DNA of 64,000 bases. Origin: an uncultured Emergencia sp. GTDB taxonomy: Bacteria > Bacillota > Clostridia > Peptostreptococcales > Anaerovoracaceae. The translations under genes were made by a program, and so were the position numbers. Shown here one piece after another: positions 8,875-15,161 of the stretch; positions within the stretch are counted from its first letter, which is position 1, and each line of letters begins with the position of its first letter. The stretch is taken from NCBI GenBank assembly GCA_904420065.1, contig CAJFTU010000052.1:48872-112871 (forward strand), read 5' to 3'. The notes under the pieces were generated by a model. That model had not been told where the DNA came from and did no database searches. It saw only the letters and a list, made by a program, of their open reading frames with translations.

Positions 8875-9859
8875 TTACTATCTCCTTCTCTATTCCTACT
8901 TGTTCCCGAGTCTCTACAGTCCCATACACTCTTATTATATTTTTTTTCTGGTCAAAATGAAAGTCCTTATTTAAAATTTGCGCATCCTCGGGCACATTTT
9001 CCTCAATCCATACCCGCAGCAGGCTTTCCGCCTCTTTCTGTCCGTTTCCTTCTTCCATATAGAAAGAAAAGTAGTAGGGAACTCGAGCCGTAATCAAGCC
9101 GGCCGCATGAACATAGTGCTCGGCCGCATCGTTCTCGTCAAGCGGATAAGACGGGTGCTCTATGGGCACGATTCCCGAGATTAAAACGTCGCCCTTCCGG
9201 GCATAGTCATCCCGACTTACGGCTCCCCGTCCGGAGTACACCTGGATTTCCTCAATATAGCATTCCTTTTCTGCTATGATATTGCACGGCGCAGACTGGT
9301 CGATCTCTTCGGCCGGGTTCTGCTCGCCTTCAGAAATCTGCACTTCTACATAATTCCCCTCGTAGGCCACTCTTGCCCAGACGATGTTTTCAAACTCACG
9401 AAACAGCCGCTTTTCCACGGCGCTGCAGTCGAAATCCCTGAACGCTCCCTCGTAGAGTCCTTCTTTTTCTATGCACTGACGGATGCTGTCCTCGGGAATA
9501 CTTTCACATCCTATTATGTTTATCTCTCTGACAAAAAATGTCTGGGAAATAAAAAACAAAGCAAAGATAGCCAACCCTGCGATCGTCATCTTTCCGCGCT
9601 TTATTCTTCCCCAAAAAGGTTTTACGCCGCCTTCTTCCACCACTGTCAGCTTGTACTTGCTCCCGGCCATCTTTTTCATCTGGCGGAATCCGCTTTCCGC
9701 TACAGAAACGACGACCTCCGTCTCATCTTTACGGCAGATCCGTCTTATGGGAATTTCCTCGGACATGGCCTGAGAGATCAGTCTCTCCGGCCGGAAGCCC
9801 TCAATTTTCACTCTGACCCAGTGCCTTATAAAATTCGATTCCCTGGATTTCTCCCTCAA
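8834..9859 (-). CDS. yqfD: Sporulation protein YqfD (SpoIVA-associated/σE regulon type)
   Basis: A stage IV sporulation-type YqfD protein of about 341 residues. Its N-terminal region ends in a membrane segment (MTIAGLAIFALFFISQTFF), followed by a POTRA-like extracytoplasmic part beginning REINIIGCESIPEDSI. In Bacillus subtilis the gene is made in the mother cell under σE; its exact role is unclear. The start is uncertain. A TTG at 9859 (AAGGG about 10 nt upstream) keeps the NFIRHWVRVKIEGF block that resembles the family N-terminus as I remember it. A GTG at 9811 would shorten the overlap with yqfC from 59 to 11 nt. Downstream it overlaps phoH by 41 nt, unusually long. Confidence 0.85.
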   Translation of the reverse strand: MREKSRESNFIRHWVRVKIEGFRPERLISQAMSEEIPIRRICRKDETEVVVSVAESGFRQMKKMAGSKYKLTVVEEGGVKPFWGRIKRGKMTIAGLAIFALFFISQTFFVREINIIGCESIPEDSIRQCIEKEGLYEGAFRDFDCSAVEKRLFREFENIVWARVAYEGNYVEVQISEGEQNPAEEIDQSAPCNIIAEKECYIEEIQVYSGRGAVSRDDYARKGDVLISGIVPIEHPSYPLDENDAAEHYVHAAGLITARVPYYFSFYMEEGNGQKEAESLLRVWIEENVPEDAQILNKDFHFDQKKNIIRVYGTVETREQVGIEKEIVIDRKERRTEEAAD

Positions 9860-10064
9860 GTTCCATTCGCCCTTCCCAGATCTCACCGATTACAAATCCG
9901 CTGCCCCTGACCGTGACAAAAAAACGTCCCGTGTCGACGGTAACCGACGTATCGCTGATCAATACGACTCTGTAAACGTTTTCAATTATGGCGGCTTTCT
10001 CTGACGCCGTAATCTTCGGTCCGGTGACATCGAAGTCAAAGGTGATTTCATTTATCAGTTTCAT
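9801..10064 (-). CDS. yqfC: Sporulation protein YqfC
   Basis: An 87-residue YabP/YqfC-family protein found only in endospore formers, encoded directly before yqfD. The family pattern of short beta-strands is visible (ITASEKAAIIENVYRVVLISDTSVTVDTGRFFVTVRGSGFVIGEIWEG). No Shine-Dalgarno is visible before the ATG. Instead the interval just upstream (10067-10079) is a near-palindrome TTCAATATATGAA. I could not identify a safe sporulation-sigma promoter, although σE control would be expected from the Bacillus orthologue. Confidence 0.9.
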   Translation of the reverse strand: MKLINEITFDFDVTGPKITASEKAAIIENVYRVVLISDTSVTVDTGRFFVTVRGSGFVIGEIWEGRMELEGEIQGIEFYKALGQSEN

Positions 10065-10175
10065 GGTTCAATATATGAACGACGGGAAAGGGGTATGCAG
10101 AAAAGGTGAAAAGCAAAAAGCGGGATAGCCGCGGCGAATCCTGACGGCTGGAAACCTTTTTCTTTCTACACAAAA

Positions 10176-10199
10176 AGACTGCTGAATGCTCAGCAGTCT
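10176..10199 (-). terminator. Intrinsic terminator of yqeY
   Basis: A perfect 10-bp stem AGACTGCTGA/TCAGCAGTCT with a 4-nt loop, followed on the minus strand by five T (10172-10176). It separates rpsU-yqeY from the yqfC operon. Confidence 0.9.
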
Positions 10200-10216
10200 C
10201 ATCATATCCGATCTAC

Positions 10217-10663
10217 TTATGACAGGAACTCCATGACGACTTCCTTTACCAGGCTGCCGTCGGCAAGGCCTTTGACCTTTCCCATAACCGGTCCCATCAA
10301 TTTGCCCATGTTCTGCTTGCCTCCTTCGATTCCCAGTGAGGCTGCAGTATCTTGTACAATTTCGAGGATCTTGTCTCTCGACAACTGTTCCGGCAGATAT
10401 CGGTTAAGAATTGCTATTTCTGCGTTATACGCGTCGACCAGATCGCTTCTTCCAGCTTTTTCAAAATCAGCGAGGGCATCCTTTCGCATTTTTACCTGCT
10501 TGGATAAAATCGCAACTATGCCTGCGTCGTCCAGTTCTTCTCTGTTGTCCACTTCGTATTGCTTAATCGCTGCACGAGCAAGGCTGATCGTGTTTTTAGC
10601 TGTTTCATCGTGAGCTTTCATTGCTTCTTTGAAATCAGCCATCAACTGTTCTTTCAAAGCCAT
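10217..10663 (-). CDS. yqeY: GatB/YqeY domain protein
   Basis: A 148-residue stand-alone YqeY protein, homologous to the C-terminal tRNA-interacting domain of GatB/GatE amidotransferase subunits. It begins MALKEQLMADFKEAMKAHDETAKNTISLARAAIKQYE and ends with the GKLMGPVMGKVKGLADGSLVKEVV block typical of the family. Biochemical role not established; tRNA binding is inferred from homology. It is 25 nt downstream of rpsU, the usual Firmicutes order, and closes with its own terminator. Confidence 0.95.
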   Translation of the reverse strand: MALKEQLMADFKEAMKAHDETAKNTISLARAAIKQYEVDNREELDDAGIVAILSKQVKMRKDALADFEKAGRSDLVDAYNAEIAILNRYLPEQLSRDKILEIVQDTAASLGIEGGKQNMGKLMGPVMGKVKGLADGSLVKEVVMEFLS

Positions 10664-10688
10664 TTACTATCACCTCGATCCTAAATGA

Positions 10689-10868
10689 CTAGTATTTCTT
10701 AGCCTTTTTTCTGGCAGCTTCAGACTTTTTCTTTCTCTTAACACTCGGTTTTTCGTAGTGTTCTCTTTTTCTGAGTTCGCTCATCACGCCGTCTCTTGCG
10801 CAAGATCTCTTGAATCTCTTCAGAGCGCTTTCCAGACTCTCATTTTCTCTGACGATTACTTGTGCCAT
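10689..10868 (-). CDS. rpsU: 30S ribosomal protein S21
   Basis: A 59-residue protein, [19 protein letters not shown] at the start and a Lys/Arg-rich end ([20 protein letters not shown]). It sits on the platform of the 30S subunit near the anti-Shine-Dalgarno region. A perfect GGAGGTG lies 8 nt before the ATG. It heads a two-gene unit with yqeY behind a clear σA-type promoter at 10934-10962. Confidence 0.98.
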   Translation of the reverse strand: MAQVIVRENESLESALKRFKRSCARDGVMSELRKREHYEKPSVKRKKKSEAARKKAKKY

Positions 10869-10933
10869 ACCTCAACTCACCTCCTGACTAACTTGAATGT
10901 AAAGCTGGTAAGTCTTTCGCTTATAACGGAACT

Positions 10934-10962
10934 ATTATACTATTTTTGAACGGGATAGGCAA
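10934..10962 (-). promoter_or_regulatory. σA-type promoter of rpsU-yqeY
   Basis: On the minus strand -35 TTGCCT (10957-10962), a 17-nt spacer and a perfect -10 TATAAT (10934-10939). The -10 ends 65 nt before the rpsU start codon. Confidence 0.8.
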
Positions 10963-11031
10963 GTCATATTTTTGCCGAATCCCAATTAAACGCCCAACGT
11001 TCTTAGAAATAAACTTCAGTCTTTTTCCCTG

Positions 11032-12009
11032 TCAGCCCGCAAACAGCGGAACAAGCACGGGAACCGATATGGTGTGTACAAATCCGCAGATAAAAGAATA
11101 GATCGCCACATCTCCTCTCGTAGATCGTTCGATCACCGGCAGGCACACTCCCATAGCCGTACCACCGGCAGCGCCTATAGCCTCCATGTAGCCAATTTTC
11201 TTCGCAATAAATGGAACGGTCAAAACCGACAGATATTCCCGCATGATACAGTGAAGAAAGGATATCGCCGCGCAGTGAGCCAATCCCGCTTCGAGGATGA
11301 TTCCCGGCGCCACACTGTACCAACCGAAGCCTGCGCAGACGGCCAAGGCCTCCCTGACCGAAATTCCCAGAATCGGAGCACAGAGAGCCGTACCGCCAAG
11401 TGAGACCAGTATGATCACAACCGGAAAGATCATGATTCGCAGGCCTACTTTCTTGAAGTTTTCAATTACGGTTCCATCATAGCCGATGTTGACGCCGATC
11501 AGAAACAGCAGCACGATCAGGCCCGCGTTTACCACATTTCCCGCCAAATGATCAAATTCCGCAAGCTTGCCCCTCAGCAGATCCAGGACGAGGAAACATC
11601 CGAGGAGCATGCCGGAAACCACGGACAAAATAATACCTACCGACATGACAGTCTGCATGGAACCCTTTTTCTTTTCACTTCGTTCCTCTGAGGATATGGG
11701 TTCTGCCGGCATACTTTCCAATCTGGCAAACCGATCCATGCCGATCATCTTTCTGCACAGCGCTGCCGCCGCCATGGCAAACAGCATTACCGCTATCGTC
11801 AATACCACAGAAATCAGTCCAATGGAGGCTAAATTTTCAGTTACTTCTTCGTTGGCGCCCATGCGCAGCCCCATTACAAAAATCAAAATCAGGATAGCTG
11901 CAGTCTGTACGACTGATGTCCAGCGAGTTATTCTTGTTGTTCCTCTCAGCCTGCTTCCGACAAAATAGCCGATGGAAGCAGCGATGAGAAATATGATCAG
12001 ATCATCCAT
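11032..12009 (-). CDS. lysO: LysO-family cationic amino acid exporter (putative)
   Basis: A 325-residue integral membrane protein with about ten hydrophobic segments. It matches the LysO (YbjE) architecture: two parts, the first short (residues 1-90) and the second from about 115. The latter contains FLIGVNIGYDG and the GFGWYSVAPGIILEAG block with its conserved charged and small residues. Escherichia coli LysO exports L-lysine and thialysine. Here the neighbour is a dimethylargininase, so an arginine-derived substrate (citrulline, ornithine, methylarginine) is a reasonable alternative. The ATG at 12009 is preferred over the GTG at 12012 because AAGGAG then has an 8-nt spacing. A promoter with tandem 9-bp repeats over the -35 lies directly upstream. 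No hairpin terminator was found after the stop. Confidence 0.78.
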   Translation of the reverse strand: MDDLIIFLIAASIGYFVGSRLRGTTRITRWTSVVQTAAILILIFVMGLRMGANEEVTENLASIGLISVVLTIAVMLFAMAAAALCRKMIGMDRFARLESMPAEPISSEERSEKKKGSMQTVMSVGIILSVVSGMLLGCFLVLDLLRGKLAEFDHLAGNVVNAGLIVLLFLIGVNIGYDGTVIENFKKVGLRIMIFPVVIILVSLGGTALCAPILGISVREALAVCAGFGWYSVAPGIILEAGLAHCAAISFLHCIMREYLSVLTVPFIAKKIGYMEAIGAAGGTAMGVCLPVIERSTRGDVAIYSFICGFVHTISVPVLVPLFAG

Positions 12010-12046
12010 CACTTTGCTCCTTGCGTTTAATCATGCAACATTGTCG

Positions 12047-12088
12047 ATTATATAATCTTTCTCTTCCGATGTCCAGACAGTCCAGACA
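12047..12088 (-). promoter_or_regulatory. Promoter of lysO with tandem 9-bp operator-like repeats
   Basis: On the minus strand -35 TGGACA (12070-12075), a 17-nt spacer and -10 TATAAT (12047-12052). The -35 lies inside two head-to-tail copies of a 9-mer, read on the plus strand as GTCCAGACA at 12071-12079 and 12080-12088. A third, inverted copy of the core (CTGTCTGG, 12121-12128) lies 33 nt further upstream. The repeats are seen directly; a regulator binding them is inferred. Confidence 0.6.
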
Positions 12089-12150
12089 ATAGAGTGAAAG
12101 AACATGGCTCGCGTTCAATCCTGTCTGGTCTTGTTGCTTCTCATAGGGTC

Positions 12151-12461
12151 CTGTTTTCTAAACAGGCGAATTTGTTTCATATAGAAACAAATTCTATTGT
12201 CGGGAAACAATTTTCGAAAAAAAATCAAGTTTTGTTTCTTTAAACTTGATCCTGTTTCTATAAGAAACCATTTTCGTTAAACTGAAAAAAATACCCGTTT
12301 TTTTCGATCTGCTGAGCAGTTCTGCGAGAGATTTTTGTTCCGTTTTTTCTTTTTATTTGATTTTGTTTCTATAGGAAACCGTTTTCGATTTCTATAAACT
12401 GACGCCCCTTATCAACGATCATCTCGTTTCTCAAACGGACAATTCCGTTTCTTATAGAAAC
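12151..12461. repeat. Cluster of short palindromes GTTTC-N5-GAAAC in the lysO-dimethylargininase intergenic region
   Basis: Between lysO and the next gene lie about 580 nt without a supportable gene. Four 15-bp dyads share one form: GTTTCATATAGAAAC (12174-12188), GTTTCTATAAGAAAC (12254-12268), GTTTCTATAGGAAAC (12365-12379) and GTTTCTTATAGAAAC (12447-12461). Three other dyads with the same core letters are present: CTGTTT-TCT-AAACAG (12151-12165), CAAGTTT-N9-AAACTTG (12226-12248) and CGTTT-CTC-AAACG (12425-12437). After two of the dyads GAAACC(A/G)TTTTCG follows directly, and the first and last are both followed by AAATTCT and a later TTTTCGA. The set looks like a repeat family of about 40-50 nt that has diverged. 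I do not recognise it. Confidence 0.75.
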
Positions 12462-12535
12462 AAATTCTTTCGTTTGGAAAATCTTTTTCGATCCGGTGTG
12501 CGGATTAAACCGAAATGCACCGGCCGCTTCTCATC

Positions 12536-12567
12536 AAAAAGCAGCTGTGCATTTTGCTCAGCTGCTT
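12536..12567 (-). terminator. Intrinsic terminator of the dimethylargininase gene
   Basis: A 9-bp stem AAGCAGCTG/CAGCTGCTT (12539-12547 and 12559-12567), followed on the minus strand by five T. It isolates the gene from lysO downstream, so the two are not simply one operon. Confidence 0.85.
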
Positions 12568-12592
12568 CGCAAGGCTTTTAGAAATTTGAAAG

Positions 12593-13372
12593 TTAGAATC
12601 GGAGAGACAGGCATGTCAGACTGCCGTCAATTTTCTTTACCTCATCATTGTTGACCGTCAAAACCGGATACCCCAAATCCTCAATGAGTTTCTTTGTATA
12701 CGGATAGCCTTCCGGAACGATGACCGTGCCGTTGAAGTACAGGCTGTTGATAGCATAAAGTTCCTCCGCCGGAATGACATACCGGTTAAAATCTTTGAAC
12801 GCAGGTTCTTTATCCATGACCTCGGTCACCAGCAGGTTGTTATCGCTGAGATATACGGCGAAGTCTTTCAGGTGCAGGCCTTCTGTTACAGGCACAGTGG
12901 AAGAAGTGTAACCGAACTTAGTTACGATTTCGTTAAACTGTCTTGCGCCTTCTTCGTTGGTTCTATCGCTGAGACCCACATAGAAATGCTTGTCGACCAG
13001 CATCACATCGCCGCCTTCCATCGTTCCCGGCGACTTGATAAAGAAAATCTGATCATCGCTGTAGTATTTCTTGATAGCCGGAAGAATTTCCTCTTTTTCA
13101 CCGTTTCTGGATTCTCTTGCCGGATTTGTAATTACTGCACAGCCCTCCATAACTACAGCCGGGTCTTCTGTAAACACTGAATCCGGATATCTCTCGTCAG
13201 CATCAAGGACCAGTACTTTTGCACCCAGACTCTCTAAGGTTTTAACATACTGCGCGTGCTGTTCGACAGCCTTTTCGTAAATCGGCGTTTCTCCTTCTTC
13301 TGTGAACTGAGCAGTGGAAATACCGTCAATCAAAGCTTTGCATGGTTTTCTTACGATCGCATTCTTAAACAT
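12593..13372 (-). CDS. Dimethylarginine dimethylaminohydrolase-like enzyme (DDAH)
   Basis: A 259-residue guanidine-modifying enzyme with the five-blade propeller family layout. DDAH hydrolyses N-omega-methylated arginines to citrulline and methylamine/dimethylamine. The expected residues are present: the substrate loop with YPDSVFTEDPAVV, the acidic GTMEGGDVML, the catalytic His in EGLHLKDF (about residue 164) and the terminal catalytic Cys in DGSLTCLSLRF (residue 255). Length fits DDAH (about 255-285) rather than arginine deiminase (about 410). The start ATG has GAGAGGAG upstream. A consensus σA promoter (13444-13472) and a divergent GntR regulator precede it. Related agmatine- or arginine-acting enzymes cannot be excluded. 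Confidence 0.82.
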   Translation of the reverse strand: MFKNAIVRKPCKALIDGISTAQFTEEGETPIYEKAVEQHAQYVKTLESLGAKVLVLDADERYPDSVFTEDPAVVMEGCAVITNPARESRNGEKEEILPAIKKYYSDDQIFFIKSPGTMEGGDVMLVDKHFYVGLSDRTNEEGARQFNEIVTKFGYTSSTVPVTEGLHLKDFAVYLSDNNLLVTEVMDKEPAFKDFNRYVIPAEELYAINSLYFNGTVIVPEGYPYTKKLIEDLGYPVLTVNNDEVKKIDGSLTCLSLRF

Positions 13373-13417
13373 GTTTCGTCTCCTCTCGTCTTTTCTTCAT
13401 AAAAATTTAACTCAATA

Positions 13418-13472
13418 TTGTATTCAAATTGTTATTTTTGTATATTATATTTCTTTTCCGATTTTTTGTCAA
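13418..13472 (-). promoter_or_regulatory. Consensus promoter of the DDAH gene with operator-like half-sites
   Basis: Minus strand: -35 TTGACA (13467-13472), 17-nt spacer, -10 TATAAT (13444-13449), a perfect σA match. The semi-palindrome TTGTATTCAA (13418-13427) lies about 10-20 nt after the predicted start site, where a repressor would block elongation or initiation. A second related half-site TCGTATTC is at 13493-13500. Confidence 0.75.
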
Positions 13473-13515
13473 TAGTATTTCATTATCAAAAATCGTATTC
13501 ACAATTAAAAAATCA

Positions 13516-13545
13516 TTGACCGCATACAATGACTTGATTTAAAAT
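13516..13545 (+). promoter_or_regulatory. Probable promoter of the gntR gene
   Basis: Plus strand: -35 TTGACC (13516-13521), 18-nt spacer, -10 TAAAAT (13540-13545). The spacer contains GCATACAATGA, the inverted form of the TTGTATTC-like half-sites near the divergent DDAH promoter, consistent with GntR autoregulation (inference). Confidence 0.5.
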
Positions 13546-13577
13546 AATATTGAGATTTCGGAGGAGATAAAGATAAA

Positions 13578-14261
13578 ATGGAAGAAATCAAAACATTAAA
13601 GGATCATGTCTACAACTACATCGCTGAACAGATCCGCACAGGCGGTATGCATCCCAATCAAAGAGTAAGTGAAACCGCCATCTGTGAAGCACTGAAAATC
13701 AGCCGTACTCCGGTACGTGAAGCTTTGATACAGCTGACAGCAGAAGGTGTGCTGGAAAAGCAAAACAGGAAGGGATTCGTCATTAAAATGATTTCAGAGG
13801 AAGAGGTTGCACAGCTTTACGAAATCATCGGCGCTTTGGATGGCTACGCCGCAAAGAAAGCCTGCGACAGGCTGAACGAACAGGACTTTGCTAATCTGGA
13901 TTTCTATGTAAATTCTATTGACCTTGCTATTAAAGCCCAAAACAGTCAAATGTATTATGAACAGCAGCAAAAATTTCATCAACTATATATCGATAAATGC
14001 GGAAATGATTCACTGATTGCCGAGCTTTCCCGCCTTCACAACAAGCTGCTGAAAAATACTTCCATAGATTTAAATAAAGAGGAAAATAGGGAAATTCTTC
14101 TATCTACCAATATGGAACACAAGGAAATTCTCCGCCTCTTTACAAAAAAAGCGAAAGATGAACTGTTCACGTACATTTCCGAAACCCATTGGCGGCCAGG
14201 CTATGCCGCATACGATGCAAAAGCAAGCATCGCAACCTCTGATACCTTCACAAAAAAATAA
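13578..14261 (+). CDS. GntR-family transcriptional regulator, FadR/FCD type
   Basis: A 227-residue regulator. The N-terminal winged helix (residues 1-70) has the family pattern HVYNYIAEQIRTGGMHPNQRVSETAICEALKISRTPVREALIQLTAEGVLEKQNRKGFVIKMIS. The C-terminal all-helical FCD-type domain (about 78-215) usually binds a small carboxylate or amino-acid ligand at a metal site. It is divergent from the DDAH gene across 205 nt that hold both promoters and repeated TTGTATTC-like half-sites, so it most likely controls DDAH and itself. Whether it also binds the palindrome cluster upstream of lysO is open. Good Shine-Dalgarno GGAGGAG, slightly long spacing. Confidence 0.9.
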   Translation: MEEIKTLKDHVYNYIAEQIRTGGMHPNQRVSETAICEALKISRTPVREALIQLTAEGVLEKQNRKGFVIKMISEEEVAQLYEIIGALDGYAAKKACDRLNEQDFANLDFYVNSIDLAIKAQNSQMYYEQQQKFHQLYIDKCGNDSLIAELSRLHNKLLKNTSIDLNKEENREILLSTNMEHKEILRLFTKKAKDELFTYISETHWRPGYAAYDAKASIATSDTFTKK

Positions 14262-14325
14262 CCGCCAAAGTCAGGAAAACTAATCCGCATCAAAATTCAA
14301 AAAAACTACAGTTATGCAGCTGCCG

Positions 14326-14360
14326 AGGACTGCCTCCCGTACCGCACAGGAGGCAATCCT
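14326..14360 (+). terminator. Hairpin after gntR, probable terminator
   Basis: A 12-nt stem AGGACTGCCTCC / GGAGGCAATCCT with one internal C/A mismatch, 65 nt after the gntR stop. The T run after it is short (TTTCGTTTG), so termination efficiency is uncertain. Confidence 0.5.
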
Positions 14361-14428
14361 TTCGTTTGCCTGTAATTCGTTTGTTTAAAAGAAGCTGCAG
14401 TTCCAGCCGGACTGCGGGCAAACACAGC

Positions 14429-14684
14429 AAAAAAACAAGAGTACCGGCGGTCTTCTGCAACTGATGTTTCTTCTGTCCAAAGTTTCTGTCTTAGCTTCTC
14501 TGCTGCAGTTCACCTGCCTGCAGTCTTCTAAGCGTTCACTTTGCGAAACCTCTAATTACGTCTGACAGCCGGTACTCTCTTCTGTACCTCACTGAACACT
14601 TCTGGCGGTCTCACCTCTTTCTTACCCGAAGCCCCTGCCTCGGTTTATTTTATTCTAAAGCATCTGAAAGGTTTCTTGCTTTGT
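14429..14684 (-). ncRNA. Probable free-standing structured RNA (unidentified)
   Basis: This part of the 558-nt gap between gntR and the HIT gene has no convincing ORF but folds into a long rod on the minus strand. The closing helix AGAGTACCGGC/GCCGGTACTCT (14568-14578 with 14438-14448, 11 perfect pairs) is followed by a T tract (14429-14435). Inside it, in order and without crossing, pair GTTTC/GAAAC, AAAGT/ACTTT, CTTAG/CTAAG and the tip CTGCAG/CTGCAG, separated by near-symmetric internal loops. A promoter (TTGCTT, 16 nt, TATACT) at 14691-14718 predicts a transcript of about 256 nt. No minus-strand gene lies directly downstream, so it is not an obvious leader. The rod with a roughly 17/18-nt central bubble recalls 6S RNA. 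The tip CAGG...AGCAG faintly recalls SRP RNA helix 8, but the usual GGAA loop is missing. Identity unresolved. Confidence 0.6.
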
Positions 14685-14690
14685 ACCCTC

Positions 14691-14718
14691 AGTATAGCAC
14701 ACGGTACAAAAAAAGCAA
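14691..14718 (-). promoter_or_regulatory. Promoter of the structured RNA
   Basis: Minus strand -35 TTGCTT (14713-14718), 16-nt spacer, -10 TATACT (14691-14696). Predicted start near 14684. Confidence 0.6.
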
Positions 14719-14819
14719 GATGTTTTTCAGAATTTTTTTATTTTTCTTTTATTCGCTCATTAAAATGCCGCGCCCGATTCAATCTGCAGGCGCGGCAAAG
14801 CATTCTTCTGCTATTCTCA

Positions 14820-15161
14820 TCAGCCCGGCGGCCAGGACATCTTCCGCTTTCCAAGAATATGGAAATGCAGATGTTTGACCGTCTGAAACGCATCTTCACC
14901 GTTGTTGCTCACAACCCGATAGCCGTTTTCCAGTCCCAGCTCTGCGGCGATATCGTGAATTTTAAACAGGATATAGCCCAGAAGCGCCTGATCTTCCTCT
15001 TTTACATCATCGAGGGACTCAATGTGCTTTTTCGGGATGACCAGGACGTGAACCGGAGCCTGCGGCTCCAGATCGTGAAACGCGATCAGCTTGTCGTCCT
15101 CATAGACAATGTTGGACGGGATATCGTGACCGGCGATGCCACAGAATACACAATCAGCCAT
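14820..15161 (-). CDS. HIT-family purine nucleoside phosphoramidase-like protein (HinT type)
   Basis: A 113-residue histidine-triad hydrolase. The N-terminal CVFCGIAGHDIPSNIVYEDDKLIAFHD and the active-site triad HLHFHILG (about residues 98-105, with the nucleophilic middle His) are intact. Members hydrolyse adenosine phosphoramidates and related nucleotides in the cytosol. It overlaps the 3' end of mtaB by 8 nt. In Clostridia HIT genes often sit near rpsU/yqeY and mtaB. Confidence 0.95.
   Translation of the reverse strand: MADCVFCGIAGHDIPSNIVYEDDKLIAFHDLEPQAPVHVLVIPKKHIESLDDVKEEDQALLGYILFKIHDIAAELGLENGYRVVSNNGEDAFQTVKHLHFHILGKRKMSWPPG

Noticed and set aside
10067..10079. TTCAATATATGAA before yqfC as a sporulation-sigma promoter
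   Set aside because: A -10-like CATATATT can be drawn with GCATA upstream, but the start site would fall on the ATG and leave no leader, and the boxes fit σE only loosely.
12013..12592. CRISPR array in the palindrome cluster
   Set aside because: Repeat units are short (15 bp), imperfect, unevenly spaced, and no cas gene is near.
14578..14630. A 15-codon ORF (GTG start, GAGGTGA upstream) within the structured RNA
   Set aside because: Long Shine-Dalgarno spacing and overlap with the helix-forming part make a structural RNA a better explanation.
14429..14684. Identification of the RNA as RNase P, tmRNA or T-box
   Set aside because: No GAGGAAAGTCC/ACAGAAA pair of RNase P, no tag-peptide frame or CCA end of tmRNA, no GGTGGNACCGC T-box sequence.
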